Shown here piece by piece: positions 1-5,889 of a DNA stretch of 20,226 bases (position 1 is the stretch's first letter; each line of letters begins with the position of its first letter). The stretch lies in the NCBI GenBank assembly GCA_964517555.1, contig CAZFEF010000016.1, positions 1 to 20,226 on the forward strand, in the 5' to 3' direction. The notes beneath the pieces are model-generated. The model saw nothing but the letters and a program-made list of their open reading frames with translations. It was not told the DNA's origin and did no database searches. The stretch is from DAONDZ01 sp964517555 (GTDB lineage Bacteria > Patescibacteriota > Patescibacteriia > Patescibacteriales > UBA12465). Both the position numbers and the translations under genes were made by a program.

Positions 1-5
1 TATGG

Positions 6-32
6 AAAAAGCTACCTGTTAGGGTAGCTTTT
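6..32 (-). terminator. Intrinsic terminator of the minus-strand operon
   Basis: A perfect 10-bp inverted repeat (7-16 pairs with 23-32, six-base loop) is flanked by A and T runs. Read on the minus strand it is a GC-containing stem followed by five T residues, directly after the stop codon of the DUF3307 gene. It could also stop plus-strand transcription entering from the left, because four T residues follow the stem on that strand. Confidence 0.8.
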
Positions 33-63
33 GGAGTGCGGGGAGGACGTCATTTGATCTAGG

Positions 64-459
64 CTACCAGCAGTAGAAAATTAGTAACATTAGTAGTATG
101 TGTCCAGTGTTATCCACTATGGTGTAGACAATAGCGGAAAAGGCTAAGTCTATTTCGTGGTACCTAGATCTAGATTCGTAGGCGGTCATAAAATTTCTCC
201 CCTTGATGAAATCCAACCATTTGCCAGCTAAGGACCAGCGGTCGATAGGGAAATGGCTGAGAAATATCAGGCCGATTTTTAAAGGTTCGACAGTTGACGT
301 AAACAAGCAGATTGCCAGTGTATATATCAGACAGTGAAGCAAACACCAAAGCAGTCCTGACCAACCCTTGTTTTGTTTTTCAATGGCCATTTTCTTAGGT
401 TGGAGTAGATAGTCTCCAACTAAGTGACCCAGTACTAGCTTTTCACAGATGGTGAGCAT
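64..459 (-). CDS. DUF3307 family membrane protein
   Basis: This 131-residue hydrophobic protein has the DUF3307 signature near its N-terminus (HLVGDYLLQP, residues 12-21). It contains several probable membrane helices, around residues 35-55, 58-72 and 105-130. DUF3307 proteins are small integral membrane proteins with no established biochemical role, so no function is assigned. The start at 459 lies inside the end of the upstream kinase-fusion gene (17 bases shared, different frame). Translation is therefore probably coupled and the two genes form one operon. A terminator follows the stop at once. The family call is fairly secure; whether the protein works with the adenylyltransferase/kinase is unknown. 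Confidence 0.8.
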   Translation of the reverse strand: MLTICEKLVLGHLVGDYLLQPKKMAIEKQNKGWSGLLWCLLHCLIYTLAICLFTSTVEPLKIGLIFLSHFPIDRWSLAGKWLDFIKGRNFMTAYESRSRYHEIDLAFSAIVYTIVDNTGHILLMLLIFYCW

Positions 460-1504
460 GGCCTGATCCTCCCCAGATTAAAGCGTTAAGATTGGTAGCC
501 TTGTCTTTTAAATTGCCCAAAGGACAATCAGTATTGATATAGCCAACTTGCAGTCTGTGTTGTCTGGCTATTTTTGCGGTAGCGCTTCGGTCCGGTATTT
601 TCTCGATGAATTTAGCTAATTCCGGAGTCCCTCGATTTTTCAATCTTTCCAGGTTCAAATTTTCGTCGTCGCAACCGATGTAGATAACCTTGCCACCGAT
701 GAAACGCCAAAGGGCTTTGTCGGCCTGTAGGCCATAGGGGATCTCTACGAAGACGTTAGCTCCCGCCGGAGCTGATTTAAGAGATTCTTTCAATAGCTCC
801 AACCAGGATTTAGCGATAACTTTCTTCATTTCCGTTTCGTTTTCTAGCGCTACTTTAATCAAATCCTCTTGGCCAAATTTGGCTTTCAGCAAAGGGCGGA
901 GTTGGTGATTGAAATCGTCGGTGTTAATAGTGAAATTGCGAGGATCGGTTTCTGCCAGCATTTTAAGAAAAGTTGATTTACCCGATCCCGGCTGTCCGAC
1001 TACTAGAAAAATGTTCTGGACTTTAAGGGCTTTTTCTAGCATCGCGCTGATAACCAGCGGCGACAATTGTTCGCTGAAGTTATCCCAGTCCAGGGCGGTC
1101 GCTTCTTGTCTAGCCAGGGAAGAAGATATTTTCCTATAACCGTTTGATCCGAAAATATAGCAGTACTTGCTAATTCCGAATTTTTGATGGTTATAGAGCA
1201 GTACTTGTTGTTCTAGGGCGAAATCTTTTTCGTCCCTTAGTCCGCGGATCATTACTATCTCATCTTTAGCGTTAAGCTGGGGTTGAAATTCAGCCAGGGT
1301 AGTGACAGTGGCGTTTTTAGGTAAACGATAGCTGAGCCACAGCTTTCGACATTCTTCGGGACTAAACCAGCTAGTGGTTTTTTCCGGATTTTCCGAACAG
1401 AGAATAATGATTTCCGGAAACATAGTGGCCGCTTGATTAACGATATTCAAATGACCCAAGGTGGGCGGGGAAAAGGTTCCAGGGAAGACATAAAGTGTTT
1501 TCAT
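443..1504 (-). CDS. CoaD-like adenylyltransferase fused to P-loop kinase
   Basis: Two domains are visible in 353 residues. Residues 1-160 resemble phosphopantetheine adenylyltransferase (CoaD): a GTFSPPTLGH nucleotide-binding motif with TxGH at 15-18, the family-typical RGLR at 87-90, and ISSSLAR at 126-132. Residues 165-345 form a P-loop kinase-like domain with Walker A GQPGSGKST at 170-178 and a downstream ERLKNR segment at 286-291 that resembles the lid of dephospho-CoA kinase or related kinases. If both assignments hold, one chain could carry out the last two steps of CoA synthesis, in the same domain order as the animal CoA synthase. The kinase substrate is inferred only. The alternatives are a NadR-like or zeta-toxin-like kinase. 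The start at 1504 is fixed by a strong AGGAGG six bases upstream. The last residues overlap the DUF3307 start. Confidence 0.72.
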   Translation of the reverse strand: MKTLYVFPGTFSPPTLGHLNIVNQAATMFPEIIILCSENPEKTTSWFSPEECRKLWLSYRLPKNATVTTLAEFQPQLNAKDEIVMIRGLRDEKDFALEQQVLLYNHQKFGISKYCYIFGSNGYRKISSSLARQEATALDWDNFSEQLSPLVISAMLEKALKVQNIFLVVGQPGSGKSTFLKMLAETDPRNFTINTDDFNHQLRPLLKAKFGQEDLIKVALENETEMKKVIAKSWLELLKESLKSAPAGANVFVEIPYGLQADKALWRFIGGKVIYIGCDDENLNLERLKNRGTPELAKFIEKIPDRSATAKIARQHRLQVGYINTDCPLGNLKDKATNLNALIWGGSGHAHHL

Positions 1505-1509
1505 TTTAA

Positions 1510-1515
1510 CCTCCT
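1510..1515 (-). promoter_or_regulatory. Strong Shine-Dalgarno site of the CoaD-like fusion
   Basis: On the minus strand AAAGGAGG sits just ahead of the ATG at 1504. It fixes that start and is exceptional here, because almost every other gene in the window lacks a recognisable ribosome-binding site. Confidence 0.85.
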
Positions 1516-1529
1516 TTGTTAATGTTCTG

Positions 1530-1550
1530 CTATTAGTATAGCGCTAATAG
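1530..1550 (-). promoter_or_regulatory. Minus-strand -10 box inside an inverted repeat (possible operator)
   Basis: CTATTAG (1530-1536) and CTAATAG (1544-1550) are perfect 7-bp inverted arms around a 7-base centre. Read on the minus strand, a TATACT hexamer (1540-1535) overlaps one arm, about 30 bases upstream of the CoaD-like fusion start. No good -35 was found. A repressor on this palindrome would block the promoter; the divergently encoded TrmB-type protein is a candidate, by position only. Confidence 0.4.
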
Positions 1551-1590
1551 AATTCTTGGCTTCGGCTATTCGTCGATTTTGCGGCCCAAC

Positions 1591-1619
1591 TTGCTTTTCC
1601 TAATAAAAAGGGCTATTAT
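1591..1619 (+). promoter_or_regulatory. Sigma70-type promoter of the TrmB-family gene
   Basis: TTGCTT (1591-1596), a 17-base spacer and TATTAT (1614-1619) give a good promoter with a start near 1626, about 35 bases upstream of the ATG at 1661. Confidence 0.6.
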
Positions 1620-1630
1620 ATCAGTACTAT

Positions 1631-1648
1631 TGTCGGATTTTTCCGACA
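1631..1648. promoter_or_regulatory. Perfect palindrome in the TrmB-gene leader (putative operator)
   Basis: TGTCGGA (1631-1637) and TCCGACA (1642-1648) are perfect inverted arms with a TTTT centre. The element lies just after the expected transcription start and before the regulator gene, a usual place for an autoregulatory operator. It could also form a small RNA hairpin. Which protein binds it is unknown. Confidence 0.5.
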
Positions 1649-1660
1649 GCAATTAAAAAT

Positions 1661-2416
1661 ATGATTAGAGATTTAAAAAATTATTTGCGAGAGCTGGGGT
1701 TTAACAAAAATGAAGCCAGTGTTTATTTGTCTTTGGCTAAACTCGGAGAAGCTAAGGCTTCACAAATAGCTAAGACAGTGGAGCTACCTCGAACTACGGT
1801 TATTGGCATCTTGAACAAGCTGGCTGAGGAAAATTACATCACTACCCATATTTATCGCGGCGTTATGTCCTATTGGATAGAATCGCCCCAGGTTTTGCTC
1901 GATGTTTTAGCTAATAAAATGTTGGTAGCCGAGAAATTAAAGGAAGTTTTGCCCCAGGTTTACCGTTCCGATCGACGCTTTCCATTATCACGGTCATTCG
2001 ATACCAAAAAGGGAATTAAAAATTTTATTGAAAAAGTTTTAGGAGGATTGGAGAAGGGAACTACTATTTATACTATTGATACTCCTAATGAAGGCAACTA
2101 CAGCAAAATTTTTTCTGATGATTTGTCTAATATTGTTTTTGCCCTCAAGAAGAAGAAAGGGATAATTACTAAGACTTTGGTGCCTAACGGATCTTTCGTT
2201 GGAATCAGCCGACACAAGGTTAGTAGTCAAGCGATAATTATTAGGGAATTGCCAGCGACAGTGAAATTCACCGGTTCTTTGTGGCTAATCAATGATATGT
2301 TGATTAATTTTTCCGGTAACCCTCCATTTTTAGTGATGATTAAACAAGAATCGATTGTTAGCGGTCTTAAAGGGCTTTATGATTTTTTGTGGAGCATCTC
2401 TAAGGAACAGCGTTAA
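1661..2416 (+). CDS. TrmB-family transcriptional regulator
   Basis: The 251-residue protein starts with a winged-helix domain typical of TrmB/sugar-specific regulators (about residues 10-70): LGFNKNEASVYLSLAKLG, then a recognition-helix region SQIAKTVELPRTTV, then LNKLAEENYI. The remaining ~180 residues would form an effector-sensing or dimerisation domain; its ligand cannot be told from the sequence. In archaea TrmB proteins control sugar uptake, and similar proteins are frequent in reduced candidate-phylum bacteria with unknown targets. The gene has its own promoter and a perfect palindrome in its leader, which suggests autoregulation and possibly control of the divergent CoaD-like operon. 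There is no Shine-Dalgarno before the ATG; the start is chosen because the HTH begins close after it. Confidence 0.82.
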   Translation: MIRDLKNYLRELGFNKNEASVYLSLAKLGEAKASQIAKTVELPRTTVIGILNKLAEENYITTHIYRGVMSYWIESPQVLLDVLANKMLVAEKLKEVLPQVYRSDRRFPLSRSFDTKKGIKNFIEKVLGGLEKGTTIYTIDTPNEGNYSKIFSDDLSNIVFALKKKKGIITKTLVPNGSFVGISRHKVSSQAIIIRELPATVKFTGSLWLINDMLINFSGNPPFLVMIKQESIVSGLKGLYDFLWSISKEQR

Positions 2417-2426
2417 GGTTTAATTT

Positions 2427-2594
2427 ATGGCCAATTCATTAGAACAATTGTTAGCCGCTGGTGCTCTGGCTAACAAAATTAATATCAGCTCAGAATGTAC
2501 ACATTGCTTAAAGGACAAATATTTTTCCTATCGTCGTGACCAAGTTTATGGCCCAGAGACTATGTTGGCCTATATTGGGATTAAAAGTAATTAA
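2427..2594 (+). pseudogene. C-terminal remnant of YfiH/laccase-domain protein
   Basis: An open frame of 55 codons that begins ten bases after the TrmB-family gene. Its product ends in ISSECTHC, FSYRRD and a closing MLAYIGI. This matches the C-terminus of the YfiH/PgeF family (multicopper polyphenol oxidoreductase, purine nucleoside phosphorylase activity), where the CT and FSYRRD segments are hallmark residues. A full protein is about 230-270 residues, so roughly the first four fifths, including most metal ligands, are missing. I infer a decayed remnant left after deletion or rearrangement. It does have its own ATG and could still be translated as a micro-protein. The next gene starts seven bases later. 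Confidence 0.68.
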
Positions 2595-2601
2595 TAATAT
2601 T

Positions 2602-3156
2602 ATGAACAACGCTCTGAGCAAAGAGTTGGAAGTATTATTGGATAAATGTTATTCAGCAGAGGTTGCTGATATTTTTAGAGAGAATATTGAACATGGTGGC
2701 TTAGTGAAAGAAAGAGATCCGCAAAGACATCTCTGTGTTTATTTTGCCGCTTGTGATTTTCAATCCCGGAAATTATTTATCGGACATCACAAAAAGTCTG
2801 GGCTTTGGTTGTTTAATGGCGGTCATGTTGACGCCGGGGAGTCGCTTTTGGAAACTGCCCAGCGAGAGATTGAAGAAGAATGGGGTTTATCTAGCCAACT
2901 TTTTAAGATTAATCAACCAGCTCTTTTGACGGCTACTGATATCAATAATCCCACCAAGCAAGTCTGCCGGCTACATCTCGATGTTTGGTATTTTATTGAT
3001 GTTCGCCAAGAAGAATTTGCCCCAGACCATTTAAAAATAGCGACTGAGTTTTATGAGGCGCGCTGGTTGGATTTGGATCAAGCCCGAAAATTGATAACTG
3101 ATAAGAATACTCTCATAGCCGTTGATTTTATCGAGGCCAATTATTTCAATAATTAA
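2602..3156 (+). CDS. Nudix hydrolase
   Basis: With the start at 2602 the product has 184 residues. A complete Nudix box is visible at residues 74-96 (G-x5-E-x7-REIEEEWGL), so metal-dependent pyrophosphate cleavage of a nucleoside-diphosphate-linked substrate is expected. The substrate is not predictable from the motif. The box is preceded by a strand pair (LFIGHHKKSGLWLFNGGH), as is normal for the fold. A longer frame opens at 2536, but its extra 22 residues overlap the YfiH remnant and do not resemble Nudix sequence, so I prefer 2602, which follows the AT-rich context common here. A second, unrelated Nudix gene occurs at 18087. Confidence 0.85.
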   Translation: MNNALSKELEVLLDKCYSAEVADIFRENIEHGGLVKERDPQRHLCVYFAACDFQSRKLFIGHHKKSGLWLFNGGHVDAGESLLETAQREIEEEWGLSSQLFKINQPALLTATDINNPTKQVCRLHLDVWYFIDVRQEEFAPDHLKIATEFYEARWLDLDQARKLITDKNTLIAVDFIEANYFNN

Positions 3157-3171
3157 TAGTTTTGGGGTGGC

Positions 3172-3200
3172 TTGTTTTTTTACCCCCGAAAAGCTATGAT
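3172..3200 (+). promoter_or_regulatory. Sigma70-type promoter for the coiled-coil operon
   Basis: TTGTTT (3172-3177), a 17-base spacer and TATGAT (3195-3200) predict a transcription start near 3207. That leaves only about 11 bases of leader before the ATG at 3218. Confidence 0.6.
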
Positions 3201-3217
3201 ATTAGTATATTAACCCT

Positions 3218-3394
3218 ATGCTTAAACCTAAAACTTTAGCGGAAAAATTGGAGGATATTAATCGGATGCATGACCAATACTTAGAAAAATTGGTGTCTTT
3301 GCATGAGCAGAAAATTGCATTGATCAAGCGCTATCAGGCAGATTCGGTTGGCCAAAGCCTGAAAAAGATTAGAGCTTCATTAAAAGATAATTAA
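3218..3394 (+). CDS. Small helical hypothetical protein
   Basis: A 58-residue open frame beginning MLKPKTLAEKLEDINRMH and ending in a lysine-rich helix (SLKKIRASLKDN). Charged and hydrophobic residues alternate throughout, as expected of a single long amphipathic or coiled-coil helix. No family is recognised. Support comes from a well-placed promoter just upstream, codon use like its neighbours, and a five-base gap to the larger coiled-coil gene. The two are probably co-transcribed and their products may interact through helices, but that is speculation. It is short enough to be missed by length cut-offs. Confidence 0.6.
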   Translation: MLKPKTLAEKLEDINRMHDQYLEKLVSLHEQKIALIKRYQADSVGQSLKKIRASLKDN

Positions 3395-3399
3395 AATAT

Positions 3400-4770
3400 A
3401 TGAACAAAAAAACTATCGAGAATATTAATCAAGCTGATCAGTCGACCGAATCTAGTCAGGAGAAGATTTTGAGTCAAGAGTATGATAATGCTAGAGAGCA
3501 GATAAAGCGAGCCGAGAAAGCCGGTGACGAAGCCGAGGTTAATCGTTTGGCCGCCGAGATTTATCGTCTGGAAAATAAAATGCAACACGGGAAAGCCGGA
3601 GCGGAGATAATTTCCTTGCGAGAGAAAATTAGACAGTTAGAAAAGGCCAAGAAAGATCCGACCGAACTAGAAAATCAAGTTCGTAAGTTAGAGCTGAAAC
3701 AATCGGAATTAGAAAAGACAATGGTTACCCAAGAGGTTAAAGAAAAATTAGATAATCTTGATAGTAGCATTCAGGATCAGCAAGCCACGGAAAATCAGAT
3801 GGCTGGTGGTATCAGCGATCAATCTTTCGCGACTGAAGCCGAGGCTATTGATCAGAAAAGATCCGAGGTTAAAACTGAGGCTGGTCTGGAAATTAAAAAA
3901 CAGGCGAAAATTACCAAAAAAGATTTGGAGCGATTAGAGGCTGAAATCAACGAACAACGTTTAGCTATCAAAGCGGCTGAGAAAACCGGAGTGGAATCCA
4001 AGGTATTGGAAGCTGAAGATCGATTGCGAAAAACTGAGGTGTTGGTTAACTATCAAAAAGAAAAATTAGGTGTTAGCGATGAGGCGATTGCTTTAGAGAA
4101 GCAGATTAAAAAAATTAGAGCCGAGATTAAGCAAGCCGAAAAGGAGCAATCAGAATCCAAGGTAGTGGCAGCCGAAGATAAATTGCGGGCCGTTGAGCAG
4201 GATATAAATAGCAAGAAAGAGCAATTACAATCTATAAACGACAGGGAAAGAAGCTTTCTTGCTGGCAAACCGAAGATCGAAGAGCCGGTGGTCGAAGAGC
4301 CGATGGTTGAGGATCTGCCGACAGAACCCGATGTCTATGATACTTTTGCTGGTGCCGCCGAACTCAAAGAATTAAAGAATCGGGAGGCTAATGGCGAAAT
4401 CCTGTCTAATGCTGAAAGCGCCCGTATTTCTGAATTAGAAGATATGGCCGTTAATCCTGAAAAGTATCAAGAAGAAGAGGAGGAGGAAATATCCGCCGAA
4501 CCAGATCGAGAATGGGCGATAAATTTCAAACAGGTATTAACTGAGGATGGCCCAGAGAGGCTGGAGATTCAAAGGACTAATGATCCTGATTTAGTTAGAT
4601 TAAAGATTGGCAGAGGCGATTGGAAGCTGGTAGATAAGGATGAAATTGAGGAGTTGGAGGCTGTTTCCAGAGCGATAAAATCTCGTGAAGCTTTGGCCGC
4701 CGCTCGCCCGGTTAAAAAATCTTCACCAGTGGTTTCTTTCTTCAAAAATCTCTTTAGACGTAAAAAGTAA
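3400..4770 (+). CDS. Coiled-coil protein with internal repeats and basic tail
   Basis: A 456-residue, highly charged protein that I cannot assign to a family. Residues 25-285 are rich in E, K, Q, A and L with heptad-like spacing, so a long coiled coil is expected. Three imperfect units of about 50 residues recur: around 28-80, 176-228 and 231-283 (compare AIKAAEKTGVESKVLEAEDRL with EIKQAEKEQSESKVVAAEDKL, both near the unit start). An acidic linker follows (about 293-312 and 355-365), then a mixed region that looks globular (370-425). The end is positively charged with aromatic residues (SFFKNLFRRKK), plausibly an amphipathic membrane- or nucleic-acid-binding tail. No signal peptide or membrane helix is seen, so it is cytoplasmic. 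It lies between a 58-residue helical protein and a phosphatase. Confidence 0.75.
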   Translation: MNKKTIENINQADQSTESSQEKILSQEYDNAREQIKRAEKAGDEAEVNRLAAEIYRLENKMQHGKAGAEIISLREKIRQLEKAKKDPTELENQVRKLELKQSELEKTMVTQEVKEKLDNLDSSIQDQQATENQMAGGISDQSFATEAEAIDQKRSEVKTEAGLEIKKQAKITKKDLERLEAEINEQRLAIKAAEKTGVESKVLEAEDRLRKTEVLVNYQKEKLGVSDEAIALEKQIKKIRAEIKQAEKEQSESKVVAAEDKLRAVEQDINSKKEQLQSINDRERSFLAGKPKIEEPVVEEPMVEDLPTEPDVYDTFAGAAELKELKNREANGEILSNAESARISELEDMAVNPEKYQEEEEEEISAEPDREWAINFKQVLTEDGPERLEIQRTNDPDLVRLKIGRGDWKLVDKDEIEELEAVSRAIKSREALAAARPVKKSSPVVSFFKNLFRRKK

Positions 4771-4772
4771 TT

Positions 4773-5390
4773 ATGCTAAAAATCTATTTAGCTCGTCATG
4801 GCCAAGACCAGGATAATGTTCTTGGTGTATTAAACGGTCATCGTGACCATTCTTTAACGACCACTGGCATTAAACAGGCAGAAGATTTAGCGCGGCGCAT
4901 CAAAGAAGCAAAATTATCGTTTTCCCGAATTTATTCTTCTCCCTTGATTCGAGCTCACCGGACGGCAGAGATAATTGCTGATACCTTAGGAAGGGATCGT
5001 CCAGAAGTGTTGGCCGGTCTGATCGAGCGGGATTTTGGTATTATGACCGGAAAGAGAAAAGACGAAATTGAAAAACTTTGTGCTCCGGATATACTGTACA
5101 CGGAGACTATTAATTATTTTCTCTCTCCTCAAGGGGCAGAGACCTTCCCTCAGCTGCTGGATCGCGCTAGTCAGATTTTGGAAGTTATAAAATCTCGGCA
5201 TGATACCGGTAATATTTTATTAGTTACTCACGGTGATGTCGGCAAGATGATCTATGCCGCTTATTACCATCTTCCTTGGCGGGAGGTTCTGACATTATTC
5301 CATTTTGGCAATTCTGATTTATTACTTTTATCTCCGGATTCAGCTCCTGAATCCGCCCATGTTTTTAAAGCTCAGCAATTTAATAGCTAG
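4773..5390 (+). CDS. Histidine phosphatase family protein
   Basis: The 205-residue protein has the phosphoglycerate-mutase-like histidine phosphatase layout: ARHG near the N-terminus (catalytic His9), SSPLIRAHRTAE (arginines 60 and 63 of the phosphate pocket), an acidic proton donor around Glu85, and VTHGD with the second His at 153. It probably removes a phosphate from a small molecule or protein through a phosphohistidine intermediate. The exact substrate (phosphosugar, alpha-ribazole phosphate or other) cannot be told. The usual GET/GES after the RHG core is GQD here. It follows the coiled-coil gene by two bases, which implies co-transcription, and a bidirectional terminator ends the unit. 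Confidence 0.85.
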   Translation: MLKIYLARHGQDQDNVLGVLNGHRDHSLTTTGIKQAEDLARRIKEAKLSFSRIYSSPLIRAHRTAEIIADTLGRDRPEVLAGLIERDFGIMTGKRKDEIEKLCAPDILYTETINYFLSPQGAETFPQLLDRASQILEVIKSRHDTGNILLVTHGDVGKMIYAAYYHLPWREVLTLFHFGNSDLLLLSPDSAPESAHVFKAQQFNS

Positions 5391-5402
5391 AAAGCGAAAA
5401 TT

Positions 5403-5431
5403 AAAAAAGCCATCATTCCTGATGGTTTTTT
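5403..5431. terminator. Bidirectional terminator between convergent genes
   Basis: CCATCA (5410-5415), a four-base loop and TGATGG (5420-5425) are flanked by six A on the left and six T on the right, so either strand reads as a stem followed by T residues. It ends the histidine-phosphatase operon on the plus strand. On the minus strand it overlaps the stop codon (5415-5413) of the ParB-like gene. Confidence 0.8.
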
Positions 5432-5760
5432 ATAATGTAGTCCGGTTCCGGATCTACAATGAATTGTTTGGCTGGCAAAGTTTCGCGGCCGATGATCAGG
5501 GCCTTGGCGATTCGATGCCACCCGTCCATGGGGTAGCCGTCAGAGCGGAGTATTAATGGTTGATTTAGATCAGCATCTAAGACTTTTTGAAAATGAACTG
5601 TGAAGTCTCGGAGATTTTCTAGTTGCCATTCGATTTTCTGCTCCATTAGCCATTCTCGGTTTATGGGGCACTCGATAATTTTTAGGTCCGAAGCCGCTCC
5701 GATTAATGATTCTACAAAGAACACTCTGCCTTGACTGTCGATAAAACGATTTCTAGCCAT
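5413..5760 (-). CDS. ParB/sulfiredoxin-fold small protein
   Basis: A 115-residue protein whose second half carries a ParB N-terminal-like motif: PLILRSDGYPMDGWHRIAKA (residues 68-87), then GRETLPAKQF. In this superfamily the DG-HR segment binds nucleotide (CTP in ParB, ATP in sulfiredoxin). There is no helix-turn-helix or C-terminal dimer domain, so it is not a chromosome-partitioning ParB and no parS-like array is nearby. Related stand-alone domains occur as nucleases, kinases or unknowns. The gene has its own near-ideal promoter, convergent with the upstream operon, and its stop codon sits within the shared terminator. Function is unassigned beyond probable nucleotide binding. Confidence 0.6.
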   Translation of the reverse strand: MARNRFIDSQGRVFFVESLIGAASDLKIIECPINREWLMEQKIEWQLENLRDFTVHFQKVLDADLNQPLILRSDGYPMDGWHRIAKALIIGRETLPAKQFIVDPEPDYIIKNHQE

Positions 5761-5778
5761 CTTAATCTGTTTTGCCTT

Positions 5779-5807
5779 ATTCTGTCAGCTTAATATGATT
5801 ATGTCAA
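5779..5807 (-). promoter_or_regulatory. Promoter of the ParB-like gene
   Basis: On the minus strand TTGACA (5807-5802), a 17-base spacer and CAGAAT (5784-5779) are followed by the ATG at 5760. The -35 is a perfect consensus. The predicted leader is only about 12 bases. Confidence 0.6.
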
Positions 5808-5835
5808 TATTGTAAAAAAGTGGCTTTTGTTTTAA

Positions 5836-5841
5836 TATAAT
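5836..5841 (+). promoter_or_regulatory. -10 box upstream of pyrF-pyrE
   Basis: A perfect TATAAT lies 49 bases ahead of the ATG at 5890. A convincing -35 at 16-18 bases is not seen (TTGTAA at 5810-5815 is 20 bases away), so the promoter call is moderate. The leader contains a short inverted repeat TTGTT-TCTT-AACAA (5846-5859) of unknown meaning. Confidence 0.4.
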
Positions 5842-5889
5842 CAGATTGTTTCTTAACAAGTTTAATTATGTATCACTAAATTTTATAAG

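Noticed and set aside
2536..2601. 22-residue extension of the Nudix protein
   Set aside because: It overlaps the YfiH remnant in another frame and does not resemble Nudix sequence. The ATG at 2602 has the context typical of this window.
3160..3190. Terminator after the first Nudix gene (TTTTGGGGT ... ACCCCCGAAAA)
   Set aside because: The loop is long, pairing is imperfect, and no T-run follows the second arm. The T-run lies inside the loop and serves better as the -35 of the next promoter.
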